Positions 21,126 through 31,555 of a stretch of DNA of 64,000 nt are shown in pieces. Under the pieces are notes generated by a model. The model was not told where the DNA came from, did not search any database, and saw only the letters and a list, made by a program, of their open reading frames with translations. Position numbers and translations under genes: made by a program. The stretch lies in contig JAWZYU010000004.1 in the NCBI GenBank assembly GCA_038380435.1, forward strand, positions 20,000,001 through 20,064,000, given 5' to 3'. Origin of the DNA: Ryuthela nishihirai. Lineage: Eukaryota > Arthropoda > Arachnida > Araneae > Heptathelidae. The stretch's first letter is position 1. Every line of letters starts with the position of its first letter.

Positions 21126-21559
21126 AGGAATTTACAACCTAATTAAAATCTGTGTGATAATTAGATCACAGTTTTGTACTCTATTTTTCAAACTTTTATA
21201 CTGTGAAAATATTTAAATATATTTCATTATTCTTATCTGAGGTTTGAACCAAATGCGTTTACTCGTTCATTCCCGTAACTAACTGCTATTCATAATTTAA
21301 GGAAGTTGAACGAAATTTCAAATATGACAAGTAATTCGTTTTGGAATTTAGCGAACGTTTCAGAGGATATTTAGCGTGAAATAACTCACCTTTGGCGGCT
21401 ATTAAATTTGAATTTCTGAATGCGAAATACTCTGTGACATGCAAATTAAACTGGCGATAAGATCAGCCTTAGGAAATCGGGCGCTTCTCATTTTGGATTA
21501 AGAGCGGTATTTTCGTTAAATTAAATTTATTTAAATTTTGGCAATTTTATTAAACTGCG
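21126..21559. other. Intron 1 sequence
   Basis: No recognisable feature. Confidence 0.4.
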
Positions 21560-22190
21560 AAGGAGGAACCATTTGAATGACGGTCAGAGGTGGAAAGCCA
21601 TTGGACCGATGGAAGCAGGAGAGTCTCATAGAGAGGTTGCCAGATTCATGAATGGGTCGGAAAACGTAATTTCCAGACCTTGGAGATGTTTACAAGATAA
21701 CAGAACATGTTCTAGAAGAATGAACCAGAATAGGCCCAAAGCAACAACTGTTCAATATGATCGTTTCTTGTTCCTAAGTGCAAGTCACAATAAAATGATG
21801 TCAACGCGCCAACTTGCATCGGAGCTGTTAGCTGTCACAATAAAGACAATATCCAGAGTAAAATCCCTACGACTTCATGAAAGAGGGTTATATGCTAGAA
21901 GACTTGTAGTCTGCATACCACTAACTTCAGCTCATAAGGAGGCCACGACATGGAATGGAGCATGCTCAATTGGACCAATGATCAATGGGGACAGGTTCTC
22001 TTTTCGGATGAATCCCAGTATAGCGTAAATAGTAAGTCTCAGTTATAATGCATCTCGAGAGAGCGTGGGATCACTTCCTGGATATCGTATAAAGGGACCG
22101 TTTCGATGGGAGTGGTTTGTTGGCCTGAGGAGGTATCACTATCAATTTCGTCTTATCAAAATTACCCACCAAACAGCAATTTTTTTGATC
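21560..22190 (+). pseudogene. Tc1-like transposase, degraded
   Basis: The frame at 21573-22028 carries the Tc1-type DNA-binding region: KAIGPMEAGESHREVARFMN then GSENVISRPWR (first helix-turn-helix, like GRLEAGQS..EVAR.LNVS), a second HTH around TRQLASELLAVTIKTISRV, and LHERGLYARRLVVCIPLT. The start of the DDE domain follows (DRFSF, then in the next frame DESQYSVNS near 22008), after which frames break and similarity fades by about 22190. Most of the catalytic domain and both terminal inverted repeats are lost. A transposon relic in intron 1. Confidence 0.85.
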
Positions 22191-22295
22191 GCATAAGGGA
22201 ATTTCATGGATTGTGCAGAATACACCATTTTCAGTTTAAACTTTCCTTTAAAATATAAAATCTTTGGCTGAAAATTTAATTTTATAATTGGACAA

Positions 22296-22430
22296 ATATT
22301 CCGATATATTCTTTGTTTCAAATGTAAATATTCAGATATATTCTTTGTTTCAAATGTAAATATTCAGATATATTCTTTGTTTCAAATGTAAATATTCAGA
22401 TATATTCTTTATTTCAAATGTAAATATTCG
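22296..22430. repeat. 32-bp tandem repeat, four units
   Basis: Unit ATATATTCTTTGTTTCAAAT-GTAAATATTCAG, about four copies, almost identical. Confidence 0.92.
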
Positions 22431-23635
22431 TATACATGATATTAAATATCCTCTGAAACTTTTGTTAATTCTGAAAAGGATTCTTGAGATTATTGCATTT
22501 TTGTGTTCAACTTCATTAAATTATTAACAGCATTGTACTAAACCACTGATTCCGAACCTTTGCACCATTATTTTTCATCTAATAACTTATCTATGAATCC
22601 ATTAGGTTGGGATTCATTTCGTTGTGTTAATATAGATGATTTACATAATTTTAATCTGACTGCAAAGCAGTTCCCACATCATGTTTTAAGTACGTGTTAC
22701 TGAGATGGGAGAGAACTGCAAAAGCTTATCAATGAAAATATTCACATGACAATACCACAACATTCTTAGCATTGTTTCCATCAATACGTGAAATCCATTC
22801 CAGAAAGTCTGCAATCTCCTGTGCTTTTTGATACTGTTTTAAAATTATTTTATTGTACTCATGCTTAGATCTATGGAAAAATAGGAAGAGAAACGGGTGG
22901 GTTTAAATGATTGGATTGAATCTAACGGGTTAAAATTCCGCTCTGATTTATTTTTTATCAAAATCATTTTCGAAAAAATCTATGCGATATTCGTCTCAGT
23001 AGTAATTAATACAAGAGAGAGGAGAATGTCTCTTTTTCAACGTGAATCAATGATTATTCAATGATTTCTTTTTCAATGATTATTCAATGATTTCTTTTTC
23101 AATGATTATTTCCTGTTCAAAATTATCATCCGATAGAAGGTGAGAACGACAACACTGAAAAAGTGAATAATCGTATTTCTTCAGGGAAGTGGGTTCAGAA
23201 TTTTTAATTACGGCAATGCATGAGACGACAAATCCATTCATGACAATGCCTATAAACATGTTATTTATGAGATCCTATTCACCCTAAACAGTCCAGCACA
23301 GTGCTTTCAAGATTTTTTTTCACATTACGCCACATCCGCTGTTGGTTTCCCTTTTTGTGTTCAAGCAAAAATAAAATTCATTCATATATTATAATAATAA
23401 AAAAATATAAAATAAAAATATAAATACTTAAAAGCAAAAGTTAAATAAATAATTGAAAATATATTTATGAATTAAAAAATAACTATTATAATAAAAATTA
23501 AACAGTTTCTTTTTTCTCGTCTTCATTAATGCTCATTTTTACACCAAAATTACCCGACGAAAATTTTACTCTTGTAATAAAATACACACAGAAGTTCTGC
23601 TTTAAAAAAAAATACATACAGAAATTTTGTTTTGT
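22431..23635. other. Intron 1 sequence
   Basis: No gene is called. 22600-22905 has a mostly open plus frame with a few stops (DDLHNFNLTAKQF, then LINENIHMTIPQ and YVKSIPESLQSP), possibly a decayed coding remnant of unknown family. 23040-23105 is a short tandem repeat of about 26 bp (TCAATGATTATTCAATGATT). Confidence 0.4.
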
Positions 23636-23639
23636 CATA

Positions 23640-26400
23640 CCCGTTAGAAACTTCTGGTGGTGTCCCACTTACCACCTTCCTAGTACAATTTCAGGAACTA
23701 CTCTTATCATTTGATAATAAAAGCGAAGTTGTTGTAATTGGTGATTTAAATATAGATATACTAGGAAATGATCACTACACAAATGAATATCTAAATTTGT
23801 TGTCATCAAATGGCTTTCAAAGTTTCATAAATTCACCGACCAGAGAAAGTATGATATCTTCTACTTGTTTAGATCACATTTTTGTTAAAAGCAAAATCGA
23901 AAGTTCATTCAAGAGTAGTATTGTTAAATTAGCAGTGACTGATCATTATCCCATTGCCTTAACAGTTAATTTTAACAATAATATGAATATTCAGTGTGAT
24001 AATTATACAGAGTCTATTCTTTATCACTACATAGACTATACTTTATTGAATAGGCTTTTAAGTGAATGTTCCTGGGACGAGGTATTAACTCTTAATGATG
24101 CCAATGAAGCTTATAATAAATTTTTATCCACATTTAATCTCATAATTAAAGATTCAACTAGAGAAAGAAAAATTCAAAATAAATCACAATCGGGAAAGCT
24201 ATGGATTACTTCCGAAATTCTGAACTTATTAAAAGAAAGAGATAAGCTATATAAAAAACACAAAAAACACCCTTTAAATGAAACTTACGAAAGTAGCTTT
24301 AAAAACTTTAGAAATCAAATAAATTATAAAATACGAGATGCAAAAAACAGTTTCCTTGCAACTCAGTTTCAAAATTGTGATGGAAATATATCAAAGCAGT
24401 AGAAATTGATAAGAGAGATAATAAATCAGAAGAAGGTAGAAAATAAATATCCAGAATTAGAAAGTGGTTCTGACTCAACTGAAAATGCTAAGTTATTGGC
24501 AAACCAATTTAATGAACACTTTATAAATATAGCAGTAAATCTGTCAAAGAATAGGATTGTAAGAAATCAAAATAGCCATATCAGTAAAAATGTCAAATCC
24601 ATGTTTTTAGCTCCAACTTGTAGAAAGGAATTGACTGACATTATAAAAGGATTTAAAAATAAAAAATCTGCTGGGTATGACAATATTTCCATTATTGCTG
24701 TTAAAAAATGTTCTTTTAACTTGATTCAACCATTGGTTCATATTTGTAATTTATCCTTCGAAACTGGCATTTTTCCAGATTTAATGAAGAAAGCTATTGT
24801 AATTCCAGTTTACAAAAAGGGAAATAAAAATGATTTTAAGAATTATCGACCGATATCTCTTCTCCCAGTATTTTCAAAAATATTAGAAAAATTAGTTAAT
24901 AATAGACTGATAAATTTTTTAGACAGTTTTAATTTTCTCTCTGAAAACCAATTTGGGTTTAGGAAGGGTAGAGGTACAGAAAATGCATTGTTGAATTATA
25001 CGTCAAAGGTGTTTCATTCCATAGACAATAATCAATTTACTCTGTCCGTATTTATGGACTTGGAGAAAGCTTTTGACACCGTTGATCACGAATTTTTAAT
25101 TAGCAAACTAGAAAATATTGGCATTCGTGGTGTTGTATTAAAATGGTTTAAAGACTACTTACAGCACAGAACGCAATGTGTTAGTCTTTTTAATACACTT
25201 AGTAACCCAAAACATATTTCGTGTGGCGTACCACAAGGTTCAGTCCTGGGACCAACCTTGTTTCTGATATTCATAAATGATCTATGTAAATTAAAAATAA
25301 ATAGCTATATTAATACTTTTGCAGATGACACATCATTAACTTTATGTGCTGATTCTCTGGAAAATCTCCTATATAACATGAACACTGATCTAAAATGTGT
25401 GATGAAATGGTTGGATTTAAATGGATTACATTTAAATACGAAAAAGACTAAGTATATTCTATTTACCTAAAAAAGAAATCATACAATCCAAATTTGATTA
25501 AATTAAAATTGCATACATTTTCATGCAATAATTACTCAGCTTGTTGCTGTGAAGAAATTGATCAGGTTCAAAGTCTACTATACCTAGGCGTTTATATTGA
25601 TAGCTCCCTAAGTTGGAAAATGCATATTGGAAAACTTACAAACACACTTAGACAGATGTTATATAAATTTTATTATTTTAAAAAAATCCTCAGTAATAAA
25701 ATGTTAATAATGTTATACAAATCTTGGGTCCAGTCTGCTATACAGTATGGTATTACAAGTTGGGGAGGAACATACATTTCATCATTAAGCAAAATCATTA
25801 ATCTCAATGCAAAATAAATTTATATTCCAAATTTTACCAAATAAATATAAAACTGTTACCATTTTTTGTAAGTATACCATTCCAGGTGTATTTCCACTGA
25901 GACATTTATTTGTTTATAGAACATTAAATTACTTCTTTAAAAACAATAATGCAGTGCTGCATTATACAAATTATTCTATGCGAGATAATGGGAAAGGGTT
26001 TCTGTTACCACTTGCAAATAAAGAAATTATGCACAAACACTTTGATTATTTGGCCCCTAAAATTTTTAATTCTTTACCGATTATAATTCGAAATGAAACT
26101 AATTTTATGCATTTCAGATCTCTCACTGCTAATTATCTAATGACCATTACAAATGCAGACAGCCTGTTTTCAGTGTTAAAGTAAAAAAAAATAATTCGTT
26201 TTTATAAATTCTGTGTTGTTTTTGTATATATATATTTTTTTTCTTTATGTAAAGTTGAGTGTCAGTGTTGCCAAAATTATGTATTTAAATAATTTGTAAA
26301 TTAACCTACATGAGCTTAGATGCTCTTGGGTTAATAAGAGTATTACAAATATCTGTTGTTTGTAACCTTATTATTATAATAAAACTGAACTGAACTGAAC
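23640..26400 (+). mobile_element. CR1/Jockey-type LINE, 5'-truncated, almost intact coding region
   Basis: The coding sequence runs 23632-26184 in three pieces joined by one in-frame TAG (24400-24402) and two frameshifts (near 25475 and 25805). Domains in order: the end of an APE-type endonuclease (VVVIGDLNIDILG, later LAVTDHYPI with the catalytic DH); reverse transcriptase from about 24640, with KKSAGYDNIS, VIPVYKKGNKNDFKNYRPIS, FGFRKGRGTENAL, FMDLEKAFDTVDHEF, CGVPQGSVLGPTLFLIFIND and NTFADDTSLTL (the catalytic aspartates are present); then a C-terminal YLGVYIDSSLSWKMHI domain. ORF1 and the N-terminal endonuclease are absent. The 3' end is a short ACTGA repeat (26383-26399). It is antisense in aminopeptidase intron 1. 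Confidence 0.92.
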
Positions 26401-26465
26401 AAACACTTTCACGAAAAGTGTTTCGGTATCTTTTATAGGAAAGAAATGTCTGAAGACTCACTTAC

Positions 26466-27286
26466 CTCCTGCGGCCGTTGCTGTCAACGTAGCTGCTGCG
26501 GTAGAGCCCAACGGACTGATTGTTAATCTCACCATTGAATTCAAGTGCAATGATGTATTGATGCCCAGGATGCAAGTGGCCATCAAGTTTTATGATAAAG
26601 AACTGTTTCTCTGGGTCAAACGTCGTATTCAAAATGGAAGGAACTGCTACTCCTTCACTGGTTAAGTTCACGAAAGTCACTTCTAACTGATTCTTGTGCA
26701 AGGTGATGGAGTCTGTTGACTCCTCGCACTCTATACGAATCTCGACAAATCCATCGACGGTGAAGTTTTCTGGAGGAAGATGCGGCTGAAGGCGGAGGTT
26801 GTAACTGAGAGGTTTGATCCCACGAGGCAACCTCACTGACTTTTCTGCAGAAGTGCTGATGTCATTGGAAGATTTCGTCTTCACGTCGTCTTTGAAGGAT
26901 CGACCCTTGCCGTGCCGTTTGGAGGTATGACGTTGGGCAGTTATCTGATCGAGATTAGGCTTCTGGTCCTTCCTATGGCAAGGGGCCAAGTAGCCCACTA
27001 GGAGACCCACCAAGAGCAGAGCCCCCACAACAGCGACCACGATGAGTGCACCACGCCACCAAGTCACGAAGCATCCTCTCTGTTTCGTGAAAGTCGTTTG
27101 GCTTTCTTCTTCGAATCCCGTGTTGTATCGGACTTGGCTGTTAGCGCCTCGAGATGCTGATCGAGAATCTCCTGCGCCGTTTTCCATTCCGAAGCTGTTG
27201 GGGCTATCTATTGCGGTCCGGCTGAAAATGCGCGCTACTCGTTCGTGGGGCATAATACCAAAAAGGTTAATAAGAGAATGGACACT
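26466..27286 (-). CDS. M1 aminopeptidase, first visible coding exon (membrane anchor)
   Basis: Zinc-dependent exopeptidase of the M1 family that removes N-terminal residues from extracellular peptides; type II membrane protein. With the ATG at 27253-27251 it encodes residues 1-262 plus two bases. Residues 1-67 are a polar cytoplasmic tail, 68-89 a single hydrophobic anchor (GALIVVAVVGALLLVGLLVG), followed by Cys92 and a Lys/Ser-rich stalk to about 140. The M1 N-terminal beta domain starts at RLPRGIKPLSYNLRLQPHL and ends at SVGLYRSSYVDSNGRR. NFT, NLT, NTT and NQS are possible glycosylation sites. The donor is GGAG/GTAAGT, phase 2. The frame stays open for 33 bases upstream of the ATG to a good acceptor (AACATCAG/AGTG, 27287), so the start could instead lie in an upstream exon. 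Exons 2-5 follow on the minus strand across 25 kb. Confidence 0.93.
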
Positions 27287-30200
27287 CTGATGTTAGAAAC
27301 AGAAATTTCTTGATTCTTTTGCATTCCTTCGATGAGCTTAAAGAAGTTGATTCAAATAACAGTGCGATTCTGAAATGAATATCACTAAACTAAATGTTTC
27401 TGGATCCATGCAAGAATCGTGAATCAGTTTTACCCAAAAAATATATTTCTTTAAAACAAAGATTACCTTAATGCAGGACACTCGCGAAAAAAAGTTCCTG
27501 AACTGACGCTTTCAGCAATTTTTAGTGTACATCACATGCATATACTTTAAAAGAATGTTAATCTAAATTATTTTTGCTTTAAATATAAACGCAATTATTT
27601 CTCTAAGTATCGATTAACAAATAACGAACTAGCCTAGATCTTAAGTAGAGTTAGCCAAGAACTTAAATCTATTTTTCAATTTCTTTGGTGTTGAAGGAAA
27701 TGGTCACAGTTGGAACACCGAAATGGGGAAATGATGAAGAACCAAATGGAGTTGGAATAGCTTGAAACGTCGGCTGCTAAATATTCATTACTCACTTGAA
27801 GTATTCAGGGCAGTTCGTCGTCACTTTTCAATAAGTACACGTGACAAGTAAGGCACCAGAGAATTTGAAAAAACAGAATTTCTAATTAATGTGCATTAAA
27901 TTGCGCTTCAATTCTGATGCCCAAGTATCCACATCTACAACATCCTTTAAAACCCGAAGCAGTAACTACAGTAAAAGAGCGATCCTGGATTTAAGTCACC
28001 TTCAGCAGCAGTGAAAGTGGTTTGACCGACTTCTGCATGTGCCTGACCCCAGTGACGATAGTTGCCGGTGTTCCTGCAGCCAGGGCTCAGAGGAGAGCGA
28101 AAACTTGAAGAACTTGGGCTGATCTGTCCGGTTCAAGGAATGCCATTTGCTTCAGGCCATCGTGTTACTCACGTGACGCACAATGCACCTGAAGACCTGT
28201 GTGAGTTGGCGCTTTGCCAGCTAGTATGACAAGTTTTTCTTTACAGTCCTGATTTCGCCAGAACCTACATGTTGAGCCGAGAGAAGTGCTCATTTCTTCG
28301 CAACAGGAAGTAGCGTCTACAGAGTGCCTAAAACTGATTTCCTTTACAGTGTTGACTAAAGAGGCGTGAAGAGAGAATTCAGAAACTTCCGGTGTATCTC
28401 ATCAGCTTGTTATCGTAAACATTTAGCTTCGAAATATGCCCAGACAATCAAATGCATAAATTCACCTTAGATTACAAAGATCCAGATTGACTATATTTTA
28501 GTTCTCCATACACATCTATTCTGGGCAATAGCTGCTGTATTTGTCTGCGGTAACTCAATTCTAATAAGGTGACACTGATATAGCATTATCTGCCTAGTTC
28601 ATTCTCGGCCCCATGTTCCCAATAATGAAAATCGAGTTCTTTTCTTTTAAGCATGATCTCACCACTAATCATCGCTTGGAGCCACAACTCAGCTCGCATG
28701 GGTTCCGTTTCTCAGTAATCATATTATGAGATTCTCAAGTTTGATTCCTGTTGAGATTTCTCCATCTTTTGTAGATAGAGGGGGAAAAATTCAGTGGTCG
28801 TTAGTGACCAGATTTTAATAACGAAAACCCACTGAGAGCCTTATCGAGATCCACCCATCTGCGCCTAAAAGATGTCACATCCAAAAATTCACAGCCGTTC
28901 GTCATCATTCTCCAACAACTCTGTTCTAAGACTTGAGGATCGTTCTGCCATTCTTTCATGGCTTAGAATGTCCTTTTAGACAATTTCTACGCAGATAAAG
29001 ATGTTAAGATTAGGGAACAACACCAACTAACCATCCAGGAGGGCGACAAAAGTTTATTTCCCTAGTTGGCGTACATCAGTGTTTTCAAAGTGGGCGTTTA
29101 AAGAGTTTTTAGTGAGTGTTACAGAACTCGTCAAATGCTATTCTAACGCTAAGCTGATAGGGAAATTGGGCGGCGAACCTATTTCAAATGGCAAAATGTA
29201 GTTAAAATGAGCGGTAAATCGAAAAGTGTTGAGACTATTATTATACGGTGAGCGCACTGGATAGATACCCTGAGTGCGCTTGTAATTGCAATTACCTTGT
29301 TCTGAGCCTTGTCTTTGTTTTCTTCAGCTAAAAGTTTTACTCCGGGTAAAACATCGCAGATAAAATATCCCTATCCGTACAATTTGCTTTATTTCTTATG
29401 AGGAAATTATGTTTTATTTCCGTTTTTTATTCTACATTTTATTCTATTTTTATTTATTTTATTTCCACATTTTCTCACAAAACGCTTATTTTAGAAGTTA
29501 TAGAGATCCCAAGTCAGCGTCCCATTTACATAACATGGAGTGGCCATTAGCGAACCCTATTCATTGAATAAAGTAACTACTGCGCCACTTTATCTAGAGA
29601 AGAAACTAACGTCTTGCAACTTCAACAAACAAATTAGCACAATTTCTTGCATGCAAATGGTATATCTCTTACCCGATTTATCGAGATTTTGTCTTGCTTT
29701 ACCACAACCAATTTTCTAATGTCATTTCGAAGTTTCTGTGTTGTGAGAATCAGTAGAAGAACTGAGCGCCACCGATAAGCAGAAATCATTGTATCGATTT
29801 GTCTGATTGACGAAAACGATTGTTCTCAGGGAAAACTGCTTTCAATATCTTTATATTTCTAAAAACTACAGCATTTTAAAGATTTAAATTATGAGTTTAA
29901 AGTAATGTAAACCAACAATATGAGTTTCGTTTTATGCTTTGACAAGTGTTCATGTGTCGTGTATAGTTACGAAGCCTCATGCGTTGAATAAAACTGGTTT
30001 AAAGTTATACCTTTGTACCCGATGATATAAAGGAAGCAGTCAGACTGTATAGCGGTGACCTTCCAATGCATCAGAGTAATGCCAAGGAAGCTCTTTACCA
30101 TTTTGACCAAGATAAATCACTATAAACTTCCTCATTTTTTGTCCATAAATATTACATGATAGAATTTAATTATTCGATAAAATTTAATTATTCAAAAACT
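27287..30200. other. Upstream flank of the aminopeptidase gene
   Basis: No coding exon recognised. A 5' non-coding exon is likely here, because the first coding exon has a splice acceptor at 27287-27288. A possible donor on the minus strand, CGTCAC/GTGAGT, lies at 28172-28167, and the sequence just beyond it (28170-28330) is less AT-rich than its surroundings. I cannot fix a promoter. 29078-29100 (CAGTGTTTTCAAAGTGGGCG) resembles an hAT-type end. Confidence 0.35.
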
Positions 30201-30212
30201 CGATAAGATATA

Positions 30213-30419
30213 AAAAAATAAATAAATACCCCCTCAAGCAGTTGCTTGCCACAGAGGTCTGACAGGAGCCTGTCAGTTTATAGGCCACAGTAGGAGATCT
30301 GAGAGGATGGCAGGACCTCAGCAGAAAAACGACACACACATCCATGCCTAAATCCGGGCTCGAACCCAGGTCCCTCAGATCAGTAGCCAAGCGTGCTAAC
30401 CACTCGGCCACGGGACGGC
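30213..30419 (-). mobile_element. SINE family B copy with target-site duplication
   Basis: Complete tRNA-derived SINE of about 207 bp. On the minus strand: head CCGTGGCCGAGTGGTTAGCA, box B GGTTCGAGCCC, body with TTTTTCTGCTGAGGTCC and CAGGCTCCTGTCAGACC, then a 3' end CTGCTTGAGGGGGTATTTAT and an A/T-rich tail. It is flanked by CGATAAGATATA at 30201-30212 and 30420-30431. The 3' terminal block resembles the 3' end of the RTE-like LINE. Confidence 0.95.
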
Positions 30420-30485
30420 CGATAAGATATATCTCGATAAAAAAAAAATATATTTGGGTTGGATAGGTATTGATGAACTATTACG

Positions 30486-30866
30486 GTGGGTTGTTTTACC
30501 TCTGAGCGAGGCATTTCGCACACAATGGATAAATGGCCAAATCACAAGGATCCCAAAGGATCAGAGAAGGTTGGGAGAAGGGGACCCACTGGACATCTAT
30601 TAAGAGATAGATGGTTGTCTCCTGTCAAGTCCATCCAATATGTTTTTTAATGTGCATAGGATAACACACCTCTGCACAAAGTAACATGGCTCAATGCCCT
30701 ATTCGACAGACGGCGGCCTTTCCAAAACCATTAGTGTTCCTTTTATTTATTAGGGCAGGGTCGGAGTTAGCGGAGATAAATCTAAACGCTGGCACAGATG
30801 ACACTCAAACGTGGAACCGCAGATTACGAGCCTGATGCGCTACCTACTGAGCCAACCCCCGCCTTG
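30486..30866 (-). mobile_element. SINE family A, diverged full-length copy
   Basis: All blocks are present in inverted order from TTGTTTTACCTCTGAGCG to a tRNA-like head ending CTGAGCCAACCCCCGCC, with many substitutions. An older insertion. Confidence 0.88.
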
Positions 30867-31074
30867 AAGTGTCATGGTGACGAGGTTTAGTTTACACTGA
30901 CAGCAATGATTCCACGTCTTGGCTCCAGGGGATGGTAAAACGCAACTATTTTGTTTTAAGATATGAATGAGAATTTAATAGTTACTTAAATATTAGCACC
31001 CTTTGCATTTTCCCAATTCGCATTTTGCATTTTTCCCAATCTCTTACTGTATACAGAGACTTAGTCTCCATACG

Positions 31075-31290
31075 AAGGTACTTTTAAGTCCATTGGTGTC
31101 TCCTTTTTGAAAAGAGAATAGGGGGATTAGTGTAGATAAATCTCGATCCTGGAACATTTGTCCCCTACTGACCGAAGAGAGAGCGGGGAGTTTTTCGGAG
31201 ATAAATCTCAACGATGACCTAGTGGACTCAAAGCTGGGAACTGCCGATTACGAGCCTGGCGCGCCACCGCCTGATCCAACACCTGCCTTT
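31075..31290 (-). mobile_element. SINE family A, two overlapping partial copies
   Basis: The GTCCATTGGTGTCTCC and GATAAATCTCGATCCTGG blocks are followed by a second CCCCTACTGACCG...GAGATAAATCTCAACG block and a degraded tRNA-like head (ATTACGAGCCTGGCGCGCC). This looks like one SINE fragment inserted into, or duplicated on, another. Confidence 0.7.
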
Positions 31291-31555
31291 AGCAGGGCCA
31301 GATCATATTCGTATGGTATGGCTCAGCTACTACATAAGAGTAGACTGAAAGCGCTTTCATGCAAAACCCATTGAAAACGACCACAAGAAGAGAGTGTATT
31401 TCTAATGCAGGCTCGGATCTAGAAACGAAAATAAAGGGTGGGGGGTGACGAGGGTAAAGTAATCGAGCCAATAAAACGTAAAGGCAAGGGGGGGGGGGGG
31501 TCAAGAGGCTGGATTTACTACTACGTAAAATGCAGTATAACATTTTCCCCTCAGT

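Noticed and set aside
30340..30419. A Ser/Leu-type tRNA gene on the minus strand
   Set aside because: It is the head of SINE family B with its own target-site duplication.
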